A stretch of 64,000 bases of DNA, taken from the NCBI GenBank assembly GCA_021018815.1, contig JAITYX010000003.1:3954501-4018500 (forward strand). The letters are read 5' to 3'. This document shows, in pieces, positions 36,041 to 47,442 of the stretch. Under the pieces are notes generated by a model that saw only the letters and a program-made list of their open reading frames with translations, was not told where the DNA came from and searched no databases. The translations under genes were made by a program, and so were the position numbers. Source of the DNA: Talinum fruticosum. Lineage: Eukaryota > Streptophyta > Magnoliopsida > Caryophyllales > Talinaceae. The first letter of the stretch is position 1. Every line of letters begins with the position of its first letter.

Positions 36041-36745
36041 AACTTGACTCGGATGAGAAAGGTAAAGCAATAGATCGAAACTCTATCGAGGTATGATTGG
36101 ATCTTTGCTATATCTTACTTCCGAGAGGCCGATATAATGTTCGGTGTTTGTTTATGTGCAAGATTTCAAGCTAATCCAAAAGAATCACATCTCATTGCGG
36201 TGAAGAGAATATTCGAGATATCTTGCAGAACTCGGAACTTAGGTCTTTGGTACTCAAGAGACTCGAACTCGACCCTCACTGGATACTCGAGATGCGGACT
36301 ACGCTGGATACAAAGTTGATTGAAAGAGCACTTCGGAGCTTGTCAATTTCGGGTCAATCCCTAATATCTTGGCACTCAAAGAAGCGTAACTCGGTGGCTC
36401 TAAGCAATCGCTGAAGCCGAGTATATTGCAACTGGAGCGTGTTGTGCTCGGATTTTATGGATAAAGCAACACTTAAGGGATCTTGGACTATCTTTCAAAT
36501 CGGTTCCAATCAAGTGTGACAATCGTAGTGCAATAAGCATCACAAAGAATCCAGATCCAAGCACTCAAAGACAAAACACATTGAGGTCGGATACCATTTC
36601 TTACGAGACCATTCCGAGAAAGGTGATATTAAACTTGAGTTCATTCCTACTAATCTTCAATTAGCTAATATCTTTACTAAGCCTCTTGGTGAAGATCAGT
36701 TTTGTTTTATTCGAATGAGCTAGGTATGTTAAATGCATAATTATG
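36041..36745 (+). pseudogene. Copia E RNase H
   Basis: RGMIGSLLYLTSERPDI is at about 36090-36140, then WHSKKRNSVALSN and AEAEYIATGACCARILWIKQ near 36370-36480, with KCDNRSAISITKNP after it. The C-terminal tail is LADIFTKPLGEDQFCFIR-like, ending at about 36740 (LGMLNA in C). These are the typical copia RNase H landmarks. The frame is broken. Confidence 0.87.
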
Positions 36746-37398
36746 TGCTATCTTTGTGATAATCTCATTGCATGATTATGTGTTATGTGTTTTCTTTCTA
36801 TTAATAACCATTAGCTCAGCTTGATCCAGGTGATACTCGGGTTAGTAGTTGTTAATTATTTCTAGTTTCTAAGTCACTCGTAAACCTATCTCGAGTTATA
36901 CTAAGACGTCGAGAAAAATTGGACTTCAAATTTTCGAATACATTTCTAGATCGAGTGGAGAAGTTCGTAATATATTTTCAAAATCTTTTCTCTCTCTCTT
37001 GGGCGCTGTGATCAAACGCTAGCCGTGGATCTCTAACTGCTAGAATCTTAACCGTTGAGAAGAGAACCGTCACACCAGCTCGAGGTGACTTTTGAAAGAG
37101 CGGAGCCAAACGGAGTTACAATTAACGTCACGGTGAAGGACGATTCTTATTCTTTATTAGCAACTATTCTCCTTCTCCTCGTTACTCTACATTTCATCTC
37201 TCTCTCATACACAAAACCTCTCGCGGAAGCTTTCTACATCTACAAGTGCTCCTTGGACTTCTTCAAGCGACGTAAGGATCATCTCAAGTAAGTTCGACCG
37301 CTCTCATCTCTTTCTTCTACTCTTTTTCTTTCATTCTCATTAACTCACTCTCTTCTTCTCTTCCTCAAAAGTTTCATCCTTCTTTCTTCATTCTCAAA
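36746..37398 (+). other. Spacer and leader before ORF3 in copia E
   Basis: It follows pol without an LTR. CT-rich sequence rises from 37140 to 37398. A donor-like AAGTAAGTTC at 37288-37297 is also present at the same place in C. A pyrimidine tract ending CAAAAG lies at 37363-37372, so a short 5'-UTR intron is possible. The TATA box seen here in B and C is degraded in E (ATTCTTTATTAG near 37148). Confidence 0.5.
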
Positions 37399-38999
37399 AT
37401 GCCTAAGAGAGGTAATCATCCCGACTTTCAGGGCTCCTCCTCCAAAAGCCTTGCACCAAAAACCCGTAAAGCTCAACTCCCTCTAAGCCCATTATCTCCC
37501 AAAGATCTTGTGCTGCACGATAAGTTCTTCCTAACCACCAAATTTTCTTGGTTGGCCCACATTCAAACAACCGGAGTTTATAATTTTCTTTGTTTCAGTG
37601 AGTTCATCTATCCCAAACTCGTTTCGAGTTTTACACTCACCTCACTCACTCGAGGGTGTTCTAACCTCCAAGGTTCGAACATTACTTGTTCGAATAAACA
37701 CCTCTCTCCTCCACCGCTTGTTCAAGGTCTCCTGTCTTTTCTTGAACAGCAACCCCATTCCTTTCACTCGAAGTCGCCGACGACTTCTTTGAAAAATACG
37801 CTAAAGAGTTTCTCGAGTCACGAAAATTTTTTCAGTGACTCGGCTGAAGTCGAAGCACGCCTTCGTGCTTTCGCTGATGAGAACCTTTTTTCTCAGTATT
37901 CCAAGCAAGGAGAACCCCAACTCCAAGCATCTCAAATCCCTTTTTGACATTCTTGAGGGCTACGAAGTAGACCTCTTCCCTTCCATCATTGAGCGGATGG
38001 AAGCCGTGCCATCTCAACTCCAAAATAAGAACACCCCTCTTCCCTTCGGTGCTCTTCTTACCCTTGTTTTCAAACAATTCAAGGTTCCTCTCCCTCAAAC
38101 CCTAATGCCGTGTCCGAGGCCGCCGTTGTTGTCGGCAAGAAGGAACTCCGGGGTACGGGTACCGGAAACACAACCCGGTGTCCGGGTGCACAACTCGGAG
38201 CCGAGGCTTCCTTCTCCGCCTCGGACTCGTAAAGAAACCCCTCTCTCTCCCCGCCCCACGTGTTGGTGCTTCCACCTCAGGTGCCTCAAAATCTCTCTCC
38301 ACTATTTTGTCCCCGTTTTCATGGACAAAATCAGCTCCGTGTCCTCCGAATTCAAGGACCCGCTCGGCTCTCTCAAGTCTATTTATCACTCTCTGTTCCA
38401 CCACCAAAACCGCCCAATCCTAAATCCGAGAGCAAGCAAACAATGGTTCTTGAGATGAGGGAGTTGGTGAAGGAGCAGAAGGAACCGGTCGAGCTCCTCG
38501 AGAGAGAAGGTCCAAGGCGGGTCGGGACCGTGGCGACTCGGACGCTTCGAAGCATCTTCGAGCCCGTGTCCGACCTCCTCGGACAGCGGGAGGAAGAAGA
38601 AGCTGCAGACAACGAAGCGGCAGATGCCGAGGAGCTCGCGGCTGAGGCAGCTCCATCAAGGCAAGGGGTGGAACACACTGAAGAAGCAGCGAGGAACTGC
38701 CGAGGGTCATACTCGCTCCTCAAGCTCAAATAGCAAGTACTCAGCTCGGACAGCCAGTCTTAGTGTGTCAAAAGACCTCGCTGCACCAGCAGAGTCGACC
38801 GAGCGGACCCTCTAGCTACCGAGGTCCACAGGGAGGAACCGCTAGATCCTCTTGTTCCGGGTCAGCCACTCGTAGCCGAGCCCTTAACCGCGGTCCCCGT
38901 CCTCCCTCCGCCGCGCTCAAGCAAATTGTCAAGATCCTACCAGCGCCGACGTACCTCTCATCCCTCCGCTTCCACTCGGGCATCCCCTCTCCCTCGTAG
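37399..38999 (+). pseudogene. ORF3 of copia E, downstream of pol
   Basis: A third gene between pol and the 3' LTR, start MPKRGNHPDFQGSSSK (37399). The N-terminal part is open for 182 codons with frame slips. It includes DLVLHDKFF, FSEFIYPKLVS and, in shifted frames, LRAFADENLFSQYSK, LKSLFDILEGYEVDLFP and PFGALLTLVFKQFKVPLP. The C-terminal half has an acidic stretch (38590-38660, EEEEAADNEAADAEE) and ends Ser/Pro/Arg-rich at 38999. SIRE-type elements carry an extra 3' ORF, sometimes called env-like. I see no clear signal peptide or membrane segment. The N-terminal half resembles the plant-transposon protein domain found next to other mobile elements. Function unknown. Confidence 0.7.
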
Positions 39000-39140
39000 G
39001 CGCCATGCACCGAGTCACAATTCCAAAGTCTTCCAGATTCTTCTTCTTTCGAGAGATTTCTGCTTATTTCTTTTGTCCGGACATCAAATTTGTACTAACT
39101 ACTCGTATTCTTCCCTTTTTATTGTTGTTTTTGCTAAAAG

Positions 39141-39158
39141 GCAAGGGGGAGAATATAG
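39141..39158 (+). other. Upstream polypurine tract, copia E
   Basis: GCAAGGGGGAGAATATAG, shared at the same place after ORF3 in C (minus strand, 52269-52286) and B (60352-60370). In E it lies about 270 bases before the LTR. The usual LTR-adjacent tract AAAAGGGGAGAT is at 39416-39427. Confidence 0.5.
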
Positions 39159-39415
39159 ATAGAAAAATTTGTTGTCTTGTTTAGGGAGTTTCTCCATCTG
39201 TGTAATTTCTTTATTCTCAATGAATTAATGCTTTCTCTTCAAGTTTCTCTCTAATTGCAACCCTTTCGAGTTATCATTAGTTCATGGCTAAGCATATATG
39301 TTTATGATCCGATATAGTTGGCTTGCTTTACGTATCTAATTTCTTACGCAAGTACTCAAAAGCAGATCCTTATCACTAATAAAGTTTCTGTCTATGTATT
39401 GAATGCCTTTCATCA

Positions 39416-39427
39416 AAAAGGGGAGAT
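39416..39427 (+). other. Polypurine tract of copia E
   Basis: AAAAGGGGAGAT directly abuts the 3' LTR start TGAAG at 39428. It primes plus-strand synthesis. Confidence 0.85.
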
Positions 39428-40999
39428 TGAAGACTCGTACACTCGCTGAACACATTTCCGAGTTATATCGAAGGAATCGGTATAGGAATCTCTTAAGTAT
39501 AGAGTTTTGATTCCAAGACATTCTCAACATTATTAGAAACTTTTCGAGTGATATAGTATGTTTTCTAAGCGATATAGCATTTACTTCAAGTATTCTTGCT
39601 TGTCTCTTAGTGACTCAAAAACAAATATACGTATCTTACTCGCTTCCGAGTCCCTCATCTTTTAGATATATTGCATGCTCGAATTGACTAGTATTAGGCT
39701 TTATCGCACTCGAGTCCGACTTCATGTTTTAAGTTCTACTTTGTTGGAGTCGGTGATTCTAGTCTCAATCGTGCTTAGTCTATATCAAGTTATTTCACTT
39801 TGATATTCTTTATGTAACTTGATTCTTCGCTTAGACTAACTCGATGGAATTTTGAGTTTCATGGATATTAGACTTAGAAAATTCCACTCACTTTCCGACT
39901 CGGATAATTAGTTGCTTAATTATCCTAATTATTTTATTATCTCGTGTCTAATCGTGGACCAAAGTATTTTATACTTTGAGAACCAAAATTGATTTACTTT
40001 TGTAGGTGATTCAAACGAGGACACACTTTTTGAATTACAAAAGTAATCGGCTTCAAAACGTCAAATCACCAGACAGACATGGCTTTTCCTCTTCTCTCGT
40101 CCCAATCCCGAAGATTGTGTCGAGCCGTCTGCTTCCAAATCTAGAAAACTGAAACGCCAAGCTTAACGGTGGTTTCCACCTTATCCTTCAAGACACCGCC
40201 AGTGGTTTTGGGACTTCCAAGAGAGTTAAACCGTTGCCTAACGTTCATATCACAACGGATACTTTCTCGTGACTCGTAAAGCTTTTATCAACGGTCGCAA
40301 AGGACTCTCAGCCACCGGAAGGAGATAACGGCTACTCTGCCTGGTCATCTATAAATAGAAGCCAACTTTCAAGACTTGAAGATTGTCGAACCTATTGTTA
40401 ATACACGTACTTGAGCAAAGTCATTGTATTCATTCTCAATCTTCTACTTACAACTCCCACTCGTAATTCATTACTTTCGAGTTGTAAGGTCTTGTACTTA
40501 GTTACAAACATTTTCTTACTTTCCGAGTAAGGTCCCTTGACGAAGTCTGTAAAGGTTAACTCAGCTTAGTTGTCCCTAGCTGTAAGGGTTATCTCGGTTA
40601 GGATGTACTAGATCGGATAATGGAATTTCTGAGTCTAGGAAAACTTGTAAAGAGTTGTTTAAGGGAGCAACTTGGGTTCGGTCAGTCTACTATATTTTGT
40701 GGACTCAAAATAGTGGATTTGACTTCGTGCTTGGACTAGCACGGTCCGTGGTTTTCTGCCCCAGGAGGGTTTCCACGTAATTCTCGTGTCTTTACTTTCC
40801 GAGCTTATTCTAGACTCGGACTGTCTCAAAGCTTCAACTTAATCCGCTTCACTACTCTTTACTCGCATTTCTAAGTTACGACTCGGAATCTATTTCGAGT
40901 TACGACTCGAATCTATTTCGCCTCTACTCCTGCAAAAGAGTTTGATTTTTATCGAAAATCCTGCATCACCCTATTCACCCCCTCTCGAGCAAACCTTCA
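39428..40999 (+). repeat. 3' LTR of copia E
   Basis: Starts TGAAGACTCGTAC and ends GCAAACCTTCA. TATA box CTATAAATAG is at 40349-40358. The differences from 30118-31711 are few and cluster at CTCG/CCGAG words. Near 40870-40920 it carries a short duplication around TTACGACTCGGAATC. It is followed by target copy AGCATG at 41000-41005. Confidence 0.93.
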
Positions 41000-42234
41000 A
41001 GCATGCACACTATCAAAAAGCTTACATCTCATGGCTTAGTTAGGGGTTTATCTAACTCGTGCATTTAAGAGAAATAAAATTTGTGAAGCATGACAAAAGG
41101 GAAACAAGTCATATCATCTTTCAAACCTCTCAAAATTGCTTCCACTTCAAAAGTGCTTGAATTGCTTCATATATATTTATGTGGTGAAATCCTCGTGAAA
41201 AGCCTTGGAGGTAATGTACTTGTGATTGTTGATGATTATTCACGATTTACCTAGGTTTGTTTTCTCAAGAACAAAAAGAAGCTTTCAAAGAGTTCAGCAA
41301 GCTTTGTAGGAAAATTCAAGTGGAGTCTCGGACTCATAATAGAAGAATTCGAACCGATCATGGAAGGGAGTTCGACTACTCGTAATTTGCTGAGTTTTGT
41401 GACAAGAATGGTATCTCACACAACTTCTCAAGCACCCAAAACTCCTCAACAGAATGGAGTAGTGGAGAGAAAGAACAGAAATCTTGAAGAAATAGGAAGG
41501 ACGATGATGATTTAAAATGATCTACCTTACTATTTCTTGGCTAAGGCAATCAACATAGCAAACTACATACTCAATAGATGTCTCATTAGACCCATCTTGA
41601 AGAAAAGTCCCTACGAGCTTTACAAGGGAAAGAAGCCCAACATCTCATATTTCGGACCCTTTGGATATAAGTGCTTTGTTAACAATAACGGTAAGGATCA
41701 CCTAACCAAGTTTGATGCTAGGTCAGATGAAGGTATGTTTCTAGGTTACTCATCTTATAGTAAAGCTTATCGTGTTTTTAATAAAAGGACTAACAAAGTG
41801 GAAGAAAGTATCCACGTTGTGTTTGATGAGATTGATCGGGGAAAAACAAGTGAGTCAACCTTCTCGGATCCGAAACTCGGTCGAGATAAAGATGATCTTA
41901 CCGAGCCGAGCTCGTAAAGAGTTAGAAGAAGGCAAATCGGAATGAGGCAGCTCGTAACATCATGACTCGGATTGAACCGAGCCAGCTCAAAATGTCGAAG
42001 AATAAGCAAATGAGCAAACTCAGCAAGCTCGGACTCATCGAAGATAAGCCAGTTCAACCAACAAACCTGGTGAACCAAAGAACAGTAGAGAATTCAAATA
42101 TGCTTCGAGCCACCCACTCGAGAACATTCTCGTCCGACATCAACAGGGGGTAAGAACTCGTTCTTCTTTATAAAATCTATGTGCATTCACTGCATTCATA
42201 TCATTAACGTAACCCGTAAATGCACTAGAAGCCC
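41000..42234 (+). pseudogene. Copia B integrase and linker
   Basis: Resumes B at GCATGCACACTATC (MHTIKKLTSHGL), then VLELLHIYLCGEI, where the catalytic Asp of HMDLCG appears as Tyr (about 41170-41180). VDDYSRFT, then RTDHGREFDYS with a CTCGTAA stop (41378-41384), then NGVVERKNRNLEEIGRTMM (catalytic Glu). Frame 41537-41917 is open for 126 codons: KAINIANYILNRCLI to DPKLGRDKDDL. Cut by the gypsy LTR at 42235. Target copy AGCCC is at 42230-42234. Confidence 0.87.
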
Positions 42235-45051
42235 CGTAACACCCCGAAACTTAATCGTAATTAATTATTTTAAATTTGCATTTTATTGTCTTAATATTAT
42301 TTAAGAGCAATGAGCCGCGCACAATACGAAATCAAAATAAAAGATGCGAACAAATTTTATAATCGTAAATAATAATGGGTAATTCGTACAAATTTACAAT
42401 TGTACAATGGAATGTATATATGTTTGGATAATGTAAAGTTTTATTCCGAACCCGAACAAATTAAAATAACAAGCAAAAATAAAATAAAATAAAATAAAAT
42501 AAATATAGTATTTTAATTATAATAGCAAATATAATTTAGTCATGCGTATAGTTATACATTTAACCATGTGGTAATAGAAACAATAAAAATATAAGAAATA
42601 TTAAGATATATAAGACAAAAAAAAAAGGGAAGAGGGTACTAGAATTATCTGGGGTTAATAAGTCAATGAAGGGGAAGCCTAACACATTCCTCTTCCTTCT
42701 TCCTCTCACCTCTCCTTCCTCACTTTCCCCTCCCCGCCATTGCTACCACCGCCGACAGAGCCTCGCCGGCCGCTATCGCCACCACCCCGATCGGACACCG
42801 ATGCCGCTGCCATCCCCTCTCTGCCGCCAAGCACCTTCTTCTCTCCCTTCTTTCTTCTCGTTTCGCGTCAAGCGTGGCGGGACAGCCTCGCCGCTGCTCC
42901 GCTTAGTCGTGAGAGGCGCCGCCCCGGCTGCCCTCTCGGCTGCTGAGTGACTCCTCCGTCGGCGCCGACACCGCCAACCAACCTCTCATGTGGCCAGATA
43001 TCCACCACCGAGCCACCACCATCCGATTTCACATCTAACCCAATTTGAGATATATCTCCAATCCTTAATTTCGAAGCAAATTTTATCACAAATTCATGTT
43101 ATTATTGAATAATTAGACAAGTATATGTGAATTGTGAATTGATTATGGTGGAGTAAAAGAATCTTGGGAGAAAATGAAATTGGATATAGGGTTTAATATG
43201 TATGGATATGGAATTGGAAATTGATTTGGGTTTATTTCTTATTGTAAATGTGTTTGTTTAACTCCTATATGAATATGAATGAATGGTTTAGTTGTGAAAG
43301 AATTGGAAGAAATATATTGAGTATGATTGGAATATGAACATGTATGTTGTTCCGAGTTGCTTTCAAGGATGTGTAACTCGGAGATTGATGGAAGACTGAA
43401 TTTATTTGTGTATGTGTTCTAAACTTGGGTAAACTAATGTAATTGAATCTTGGCTTAGTTAAGCAAGAGTGAATCAATTTGAAAAGGGAAAATTTGATGA
43501 GAGTATAGAGGTATATTAATGTGTGTAAATTAAATGGAAATTAGGTGTGCTAAGTTTTGGATTGAAAATATGCAATAAACGTAAATTAGCCGATGAAGTT
43601 GAGGGTTTTATTGGAATTAAAGGAAAACTGGTTGAAGTAAGTTGGGATGAGGTGGAAAATAAGGCCATAACTCGTTTAGATTATAATGAAACATGAATGA
43701 CTAAGTGAGGAATGATCTTAGAGAAGGTTTTGGATATTATTGAAAGAGAGATTAGGATTGAAACGAAATTCGAATGTAGAATCGAGTTGAGAAGGGAGGA
43801 AGAATAGATCTTTATAAAATTGTGAGAGTTTTAAGCCCAAATGAACTTTGAGCGACAAGTGAGAAATTAAAAGAAACTGAATGTAAGAGTTTACAAAAGA
43901 AAGAAAAGAAAAGTAGTATGACAATCTGAATAGAAACCTAACTTATCGAATCAAATTACTTTCCGAAAACGAAAAGCGATGGAAACGACATGTTCGATGA
44001 AAAGAACGAAAAATGATATTCAAAGGAAAACGAACAACTACCTCTGGTACGTTACTATTTGTACTTTTCAAAATATTTAAATGTTAACATGTTATTAATG
44101 AGTTTCACTATTTTGTCTACGACACACTAAGTCATTAACTCGATTATTGGTATTACTCATAAATGAATTAATCGTATGTAAGCTATCTCCCGATAATCGG
44201 GATTTCTATGATTAAATTACTTAACCGAAGCCTTAGCTATAAATATATATGTCATGATCAAGAATCAAAATGTTCATGAGCACAAGAAAATGAGAATATT
44301 GATGAGATTGTAACTTAGTTTATATACCGATTTGAAACTTGGTTTTTGTGGTTGTAAATATACTCCTGCGTGTGACTCGTTGAGTTGTGTACTTCGAGCG
44401 TGTGGCTCGTTGAGTTTTATTGTGGATTTTATGCAAGTTTTTAAGGCTTTTAGCCCAATGCTTAGGTCATGTTTCAAACGAAACTCTGCCAAAATTTTTA
44501 GAAAATTGGAAAACCAAACCGACACCTTGAGTAGGAAGTATATTTGGTTTACGAGATAAGAGGACATCCGGGCATACTAGATGAAACGAGCGGTACAATT
44601 AAGGTTAGGCTACATTAAGCACAGTACTAGAGGTGATAGAAGCAAAAGATCAAACTTGAGTTTTATTACAAAAATGGGGAATTAAACTCATCAACTCGTT
44701 ATATACAAATTCAAACTAGATCATCAATAGCTTATTTCCGGAAATGTATGAATATTGAGATCGAAGGAAATAATATGGATAGGTACGCGAAAAGTAAAAG
44801 TTTGGTGATCGTGAATGCATATAAATATTGTTAAAAGACTAGTAATCTACAAAAGTAGATTCGTTTTAGAAACAGAAATCGAATTGAAATTGTGTTGCGT
44901 AAACAATCGGCAATTGAAATGTTCGGCACGCTGAGGTACGTTATTGCTTGTACCTTTTTCAAAGTGTTCATCTTTATTATTGAGTTTACTATTTTAATAA
45001 TACAAATAATTTGGATCCACTTCACAGTCACAAGTGCACAATTTACAATAG

Positions 45052-45138
45052 ATTTATCACGATTACAGATTCACGATTACAGCTTACGGACACAATTACA
45101 GTTCACGACTACAGCTTACGTGCATAGTTACAGTTCAC
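45052..45138 (+). repeat. Short tandem repeats in solo LTR
   Basis: Six or seven degenerate copies of a 12-15-bp unit of the form TTCACGATTACAG or CTTACGGACACAA. They precede the palindrome-like CCCGATCGATCGGG at 45147-45160. Confidence 0.7.
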
Positions 45139-45210
45139 AGGGCCCTCCCGATCGATCGGGATAAATGAATGAATTGTTTATACAGATCACAATTACATAT
45201 ATGATAATCT

Positions 45211-45291
45211 CACGTAATCGTTAATCGTTCAATTGTTCACGTAATCGTAAATCGTTCAATTATTCACGTAATCGTTAATCGCTCAATTGTT
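45211..45291 (+). repeat. 27-bp tandem repeat, three copies
   Basis: Units 45211-45237, 45238-45264 and 45265-45291, each CACGTAATCGTTAATCG plus TTCAATTGTT with one or two changes. A fourth unit begins CACAGATCG and is lost. It is a minisatellite of the LTR, not a CRISPR array: there are no spacers. Confidence 0.9.
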
Positions 45292-45899
45292 CACAGATCG
45301 AATGCCTCAAGGTTCGATGAACCTAAGAGTCGATTCCATGATTTATTGTTTCACAAGACGGGTCCTAAGTTTGGCTAAATCGGAAAGCAAATCGGCAATT
45401 GACAAGTTTGTAAATTGTTTATTCAAGAAAAATGATTTAAGATATGCATGATTTAAGAGTACTTAAATTATAATTTTATTTTATAATCGGTAACATACCG
45501 AGCTTCTAGCTCACACGTCTATTGTTTTATGTTTTAAAACTTTTAGGAAGTTGAGCGCATGGCGGACTATTCACAATCACTCCCAAAGTTTAAAGAGGAA
45601 GAAAAGATAATGCTCGGTCGGGAGGAGTGATGTATGGCTGTTCGTCTTGACCCCACGCATGCTAGTCCCTCCCTTGGTCTCTTGGCTCATGATTCCTCTA
45701 CAGTTGATCCTCGGCATTGTGAAAATTTCAGCTTCGTGAAGAAAATTTGGGTTGGATTGTTATATAAATTGTTTGAATAGTTAATTTGCTCAAATAAATT
45801 TGCCTTGTTTTCATTCTGAAAACGGCGGTAACGTCTCCCAATTTACAAGTCTTTCGCTATTAATTACTTATTTATGGGTTACGTATTTGGGGCATTACA

Positions 45900-47433
45900 A
45901 GCCCTAAATGAACCTGAATGGGTAGAGGCCATGCAAGAAGCGCTTAATCAATTTGAAAGAAACCAAGTATGGACTTTGACCAAATGATCTTCCGACCACC
46001 TAGTTATAGGAACCAAATGGGTTTTCAAAAACAAACTGGAGAAGGATGGGTTGGTAGTTAGAAATAAGGCTACACTTGTGGCTGAAGGTTACAATAAAGA
46101 AGAAGGGATTGATTGTGGGGAAACCTTTGCACCGATTGCTAGGATTAAAGCAATTAGAATCCTATTGGCATTTGCATCAAGCATGAATATTAAATTGTAT
46201 CAAATGGATGTCAAATTTGCTTTTCCGAATGGTTTCATTCAAGGGAAGTCTATGTTAAGCAACCCCTGGATTCGAAAACTCAAAATTTCCAAATCATGTT
46301 TTCATATTGCAAAAAGCTCTATATGGTCATAAACAAACTCGAAGAGCTTGGTATGAAAGATTGAGCAGCTTTTTGGTTGAAAATGATTTCAAAAGAGGTC
46401 AAATTGACAAAACTCTTTTCATAAAAACTAAGGGGAGAAATTTCCTTATTGCTTGGATCTATGTTGATATTATTTTTAGAGCTACTAATGAAAATCTCTG
46501 CCAAGAGTTTTCCGAGTTGATGAGACAGAAATTCTAAATGAGCATGATGAGAGAGCTCAATTTTTTTCTTGGTCTACAAATCAAAAAAATATAGATGACT
46601 TCTATGTCCATCAATCTAAGTATACCAAGGAGTTGTTGTAGAAGTACAAGCTTCAAGATGTGAAACATGCAAGCAACACACATGAGTAGCAGCATGAAGA
46701 TGGACTCGGACGAAAAAGATAAAGCAAGTAGATCGAAACTCTATAGAGGTATGATAGGATTTCTACTATATCTCACATCCAAGTAGGCCGGACATTATGT
46801 TTAGTGTATGTCACGTGCGCAAGATTCCAAGCTAATCCAAAAGAATCACATCTCACTACGGTGAAGAGAATGTTCGGATATCTTGTAGGAACTCGGAATC
46901 TTAGTCTATGGTTTTCAAAAGACTCAGAATTGACCCTCACCTGGATTCTTATATTCCGACTATGCTGGTTACAAGGTTGATAGAAAGAGCACATCAGGAG
47001 CATGCTAATTTCGGGTCAATCTCTCATATCTTGGCACTCAAAGAAACAGAACTCAGTAGCTCTATCAACTCGCCGAAGTCGAGTACATTGCAGCTGGAGC
47101 ATATTATGCTCAGCTTACGTGGATCAAGCAACACTTGAAGGATCTTGGACTTTCATTCAAATCTATCCCAATCAAGTGTGACAATCGAGTGCAATCAGCA
47201 TCACTACGAATCTAGTTCAAGCACTCAAAGACAAAGTATATTGAGGTCGGTATCATTTTCTAAGAGACCATTCCGAGAAAGGTGATATTGAACTTGAATT
47301 TATTCCTACGAAATTTCGGTTAGATGATATTTTCACTAAGCCACTTAGTGAGGATCGGTTTTATTTTATTAGGAATGAGCTTGGAATTATTAATGTATGA
47401 TTATGTGATTTTCTAAGTGAAATTGCCTTGCGT
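45900..47433 (+). pseudogene. Copia B reverse transcriptase and RNase H
   Basis: Resumes LNEPEWVEAMQEALNQFERNQV, then GTKWVFKNK. The frame 46051-46332 has GYNKEEGIDCGETFAPIARI and KLYQMDVKFAFPNGFI. Frame 46307-46537 has NDFKRGQIDKTLFIKTKGRN and the active site as IYVDIIFRATNE (46457-46492). One GAT codon is missing, so YVDD is reduced to YVD. RNase H follows to 47400 (KHLKDLGLSF, LDDIFTKPLSEDRFYFIRNE). Broken by frameshifts. Confidence 0.88.
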
Positions 47434-47442
47434 GATTATGTG

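Larger units (their letters stand above)
30118..40999 (+). mobile_element. Copia element E, complete with target duplication
   Basis: A full-length 10.9-kb copia element. LTRs are 30118-31711 and 39428-40999. The target duplication AGCATG (30112-30117, 41000-41005) is six bases by this reading, of which GCATG may be the true five. Element order is gag (31771), protease, integrase, RT, RNase H, a leader-like spacer and ORF3 (37399-38999), then the polypurine tract and 3' LTR. The LTRs are very similar by eye, so it is among the younger insertions. Despite that, every gene has stops or frameshifts, many of them at CTCG words. It is inserted in the integrase zinc-binding region of B. Confidence 0.93.
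42235..45899 (+). repeat. Solo LTR, chromoviral gypsy (Tekay/Del-like), 3.7 kb
   Basis: Outer ends CGTAACACCCCGAAAC (expected TGTAACACCCC, first T changed) and TTTGGGGCATTACA. Exact 5-bp target duplication AGCCC at 42230-42234 and 45900-45904 rejoins the copia B frame ALNEPEWVEA. There is no gag or pol inside, so this is one LTR left by recombination. A TATA-like ATATATAAG lies near 42605-42613, and a GC-rich leader-like stretch at 42700-43000. The length and the TGTAACACCCC start fit Tekay/Del chromoviruses. It holds an internal module duplication (about 44040-44230 and 44930-45180). Confidence 0.85.

Noticed and set aside
42666..42950. Pro/Ser/Arg-rich frames as a host exon
   Set aside because: They sit in the leader part of a solo LTR bounded by exact AGCCC duplications; composition bias explains the openness.
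45211..45291. CRISPR-like array
   Set aside because: The three 27-bp units abut without spacers, inside a plant LTR.
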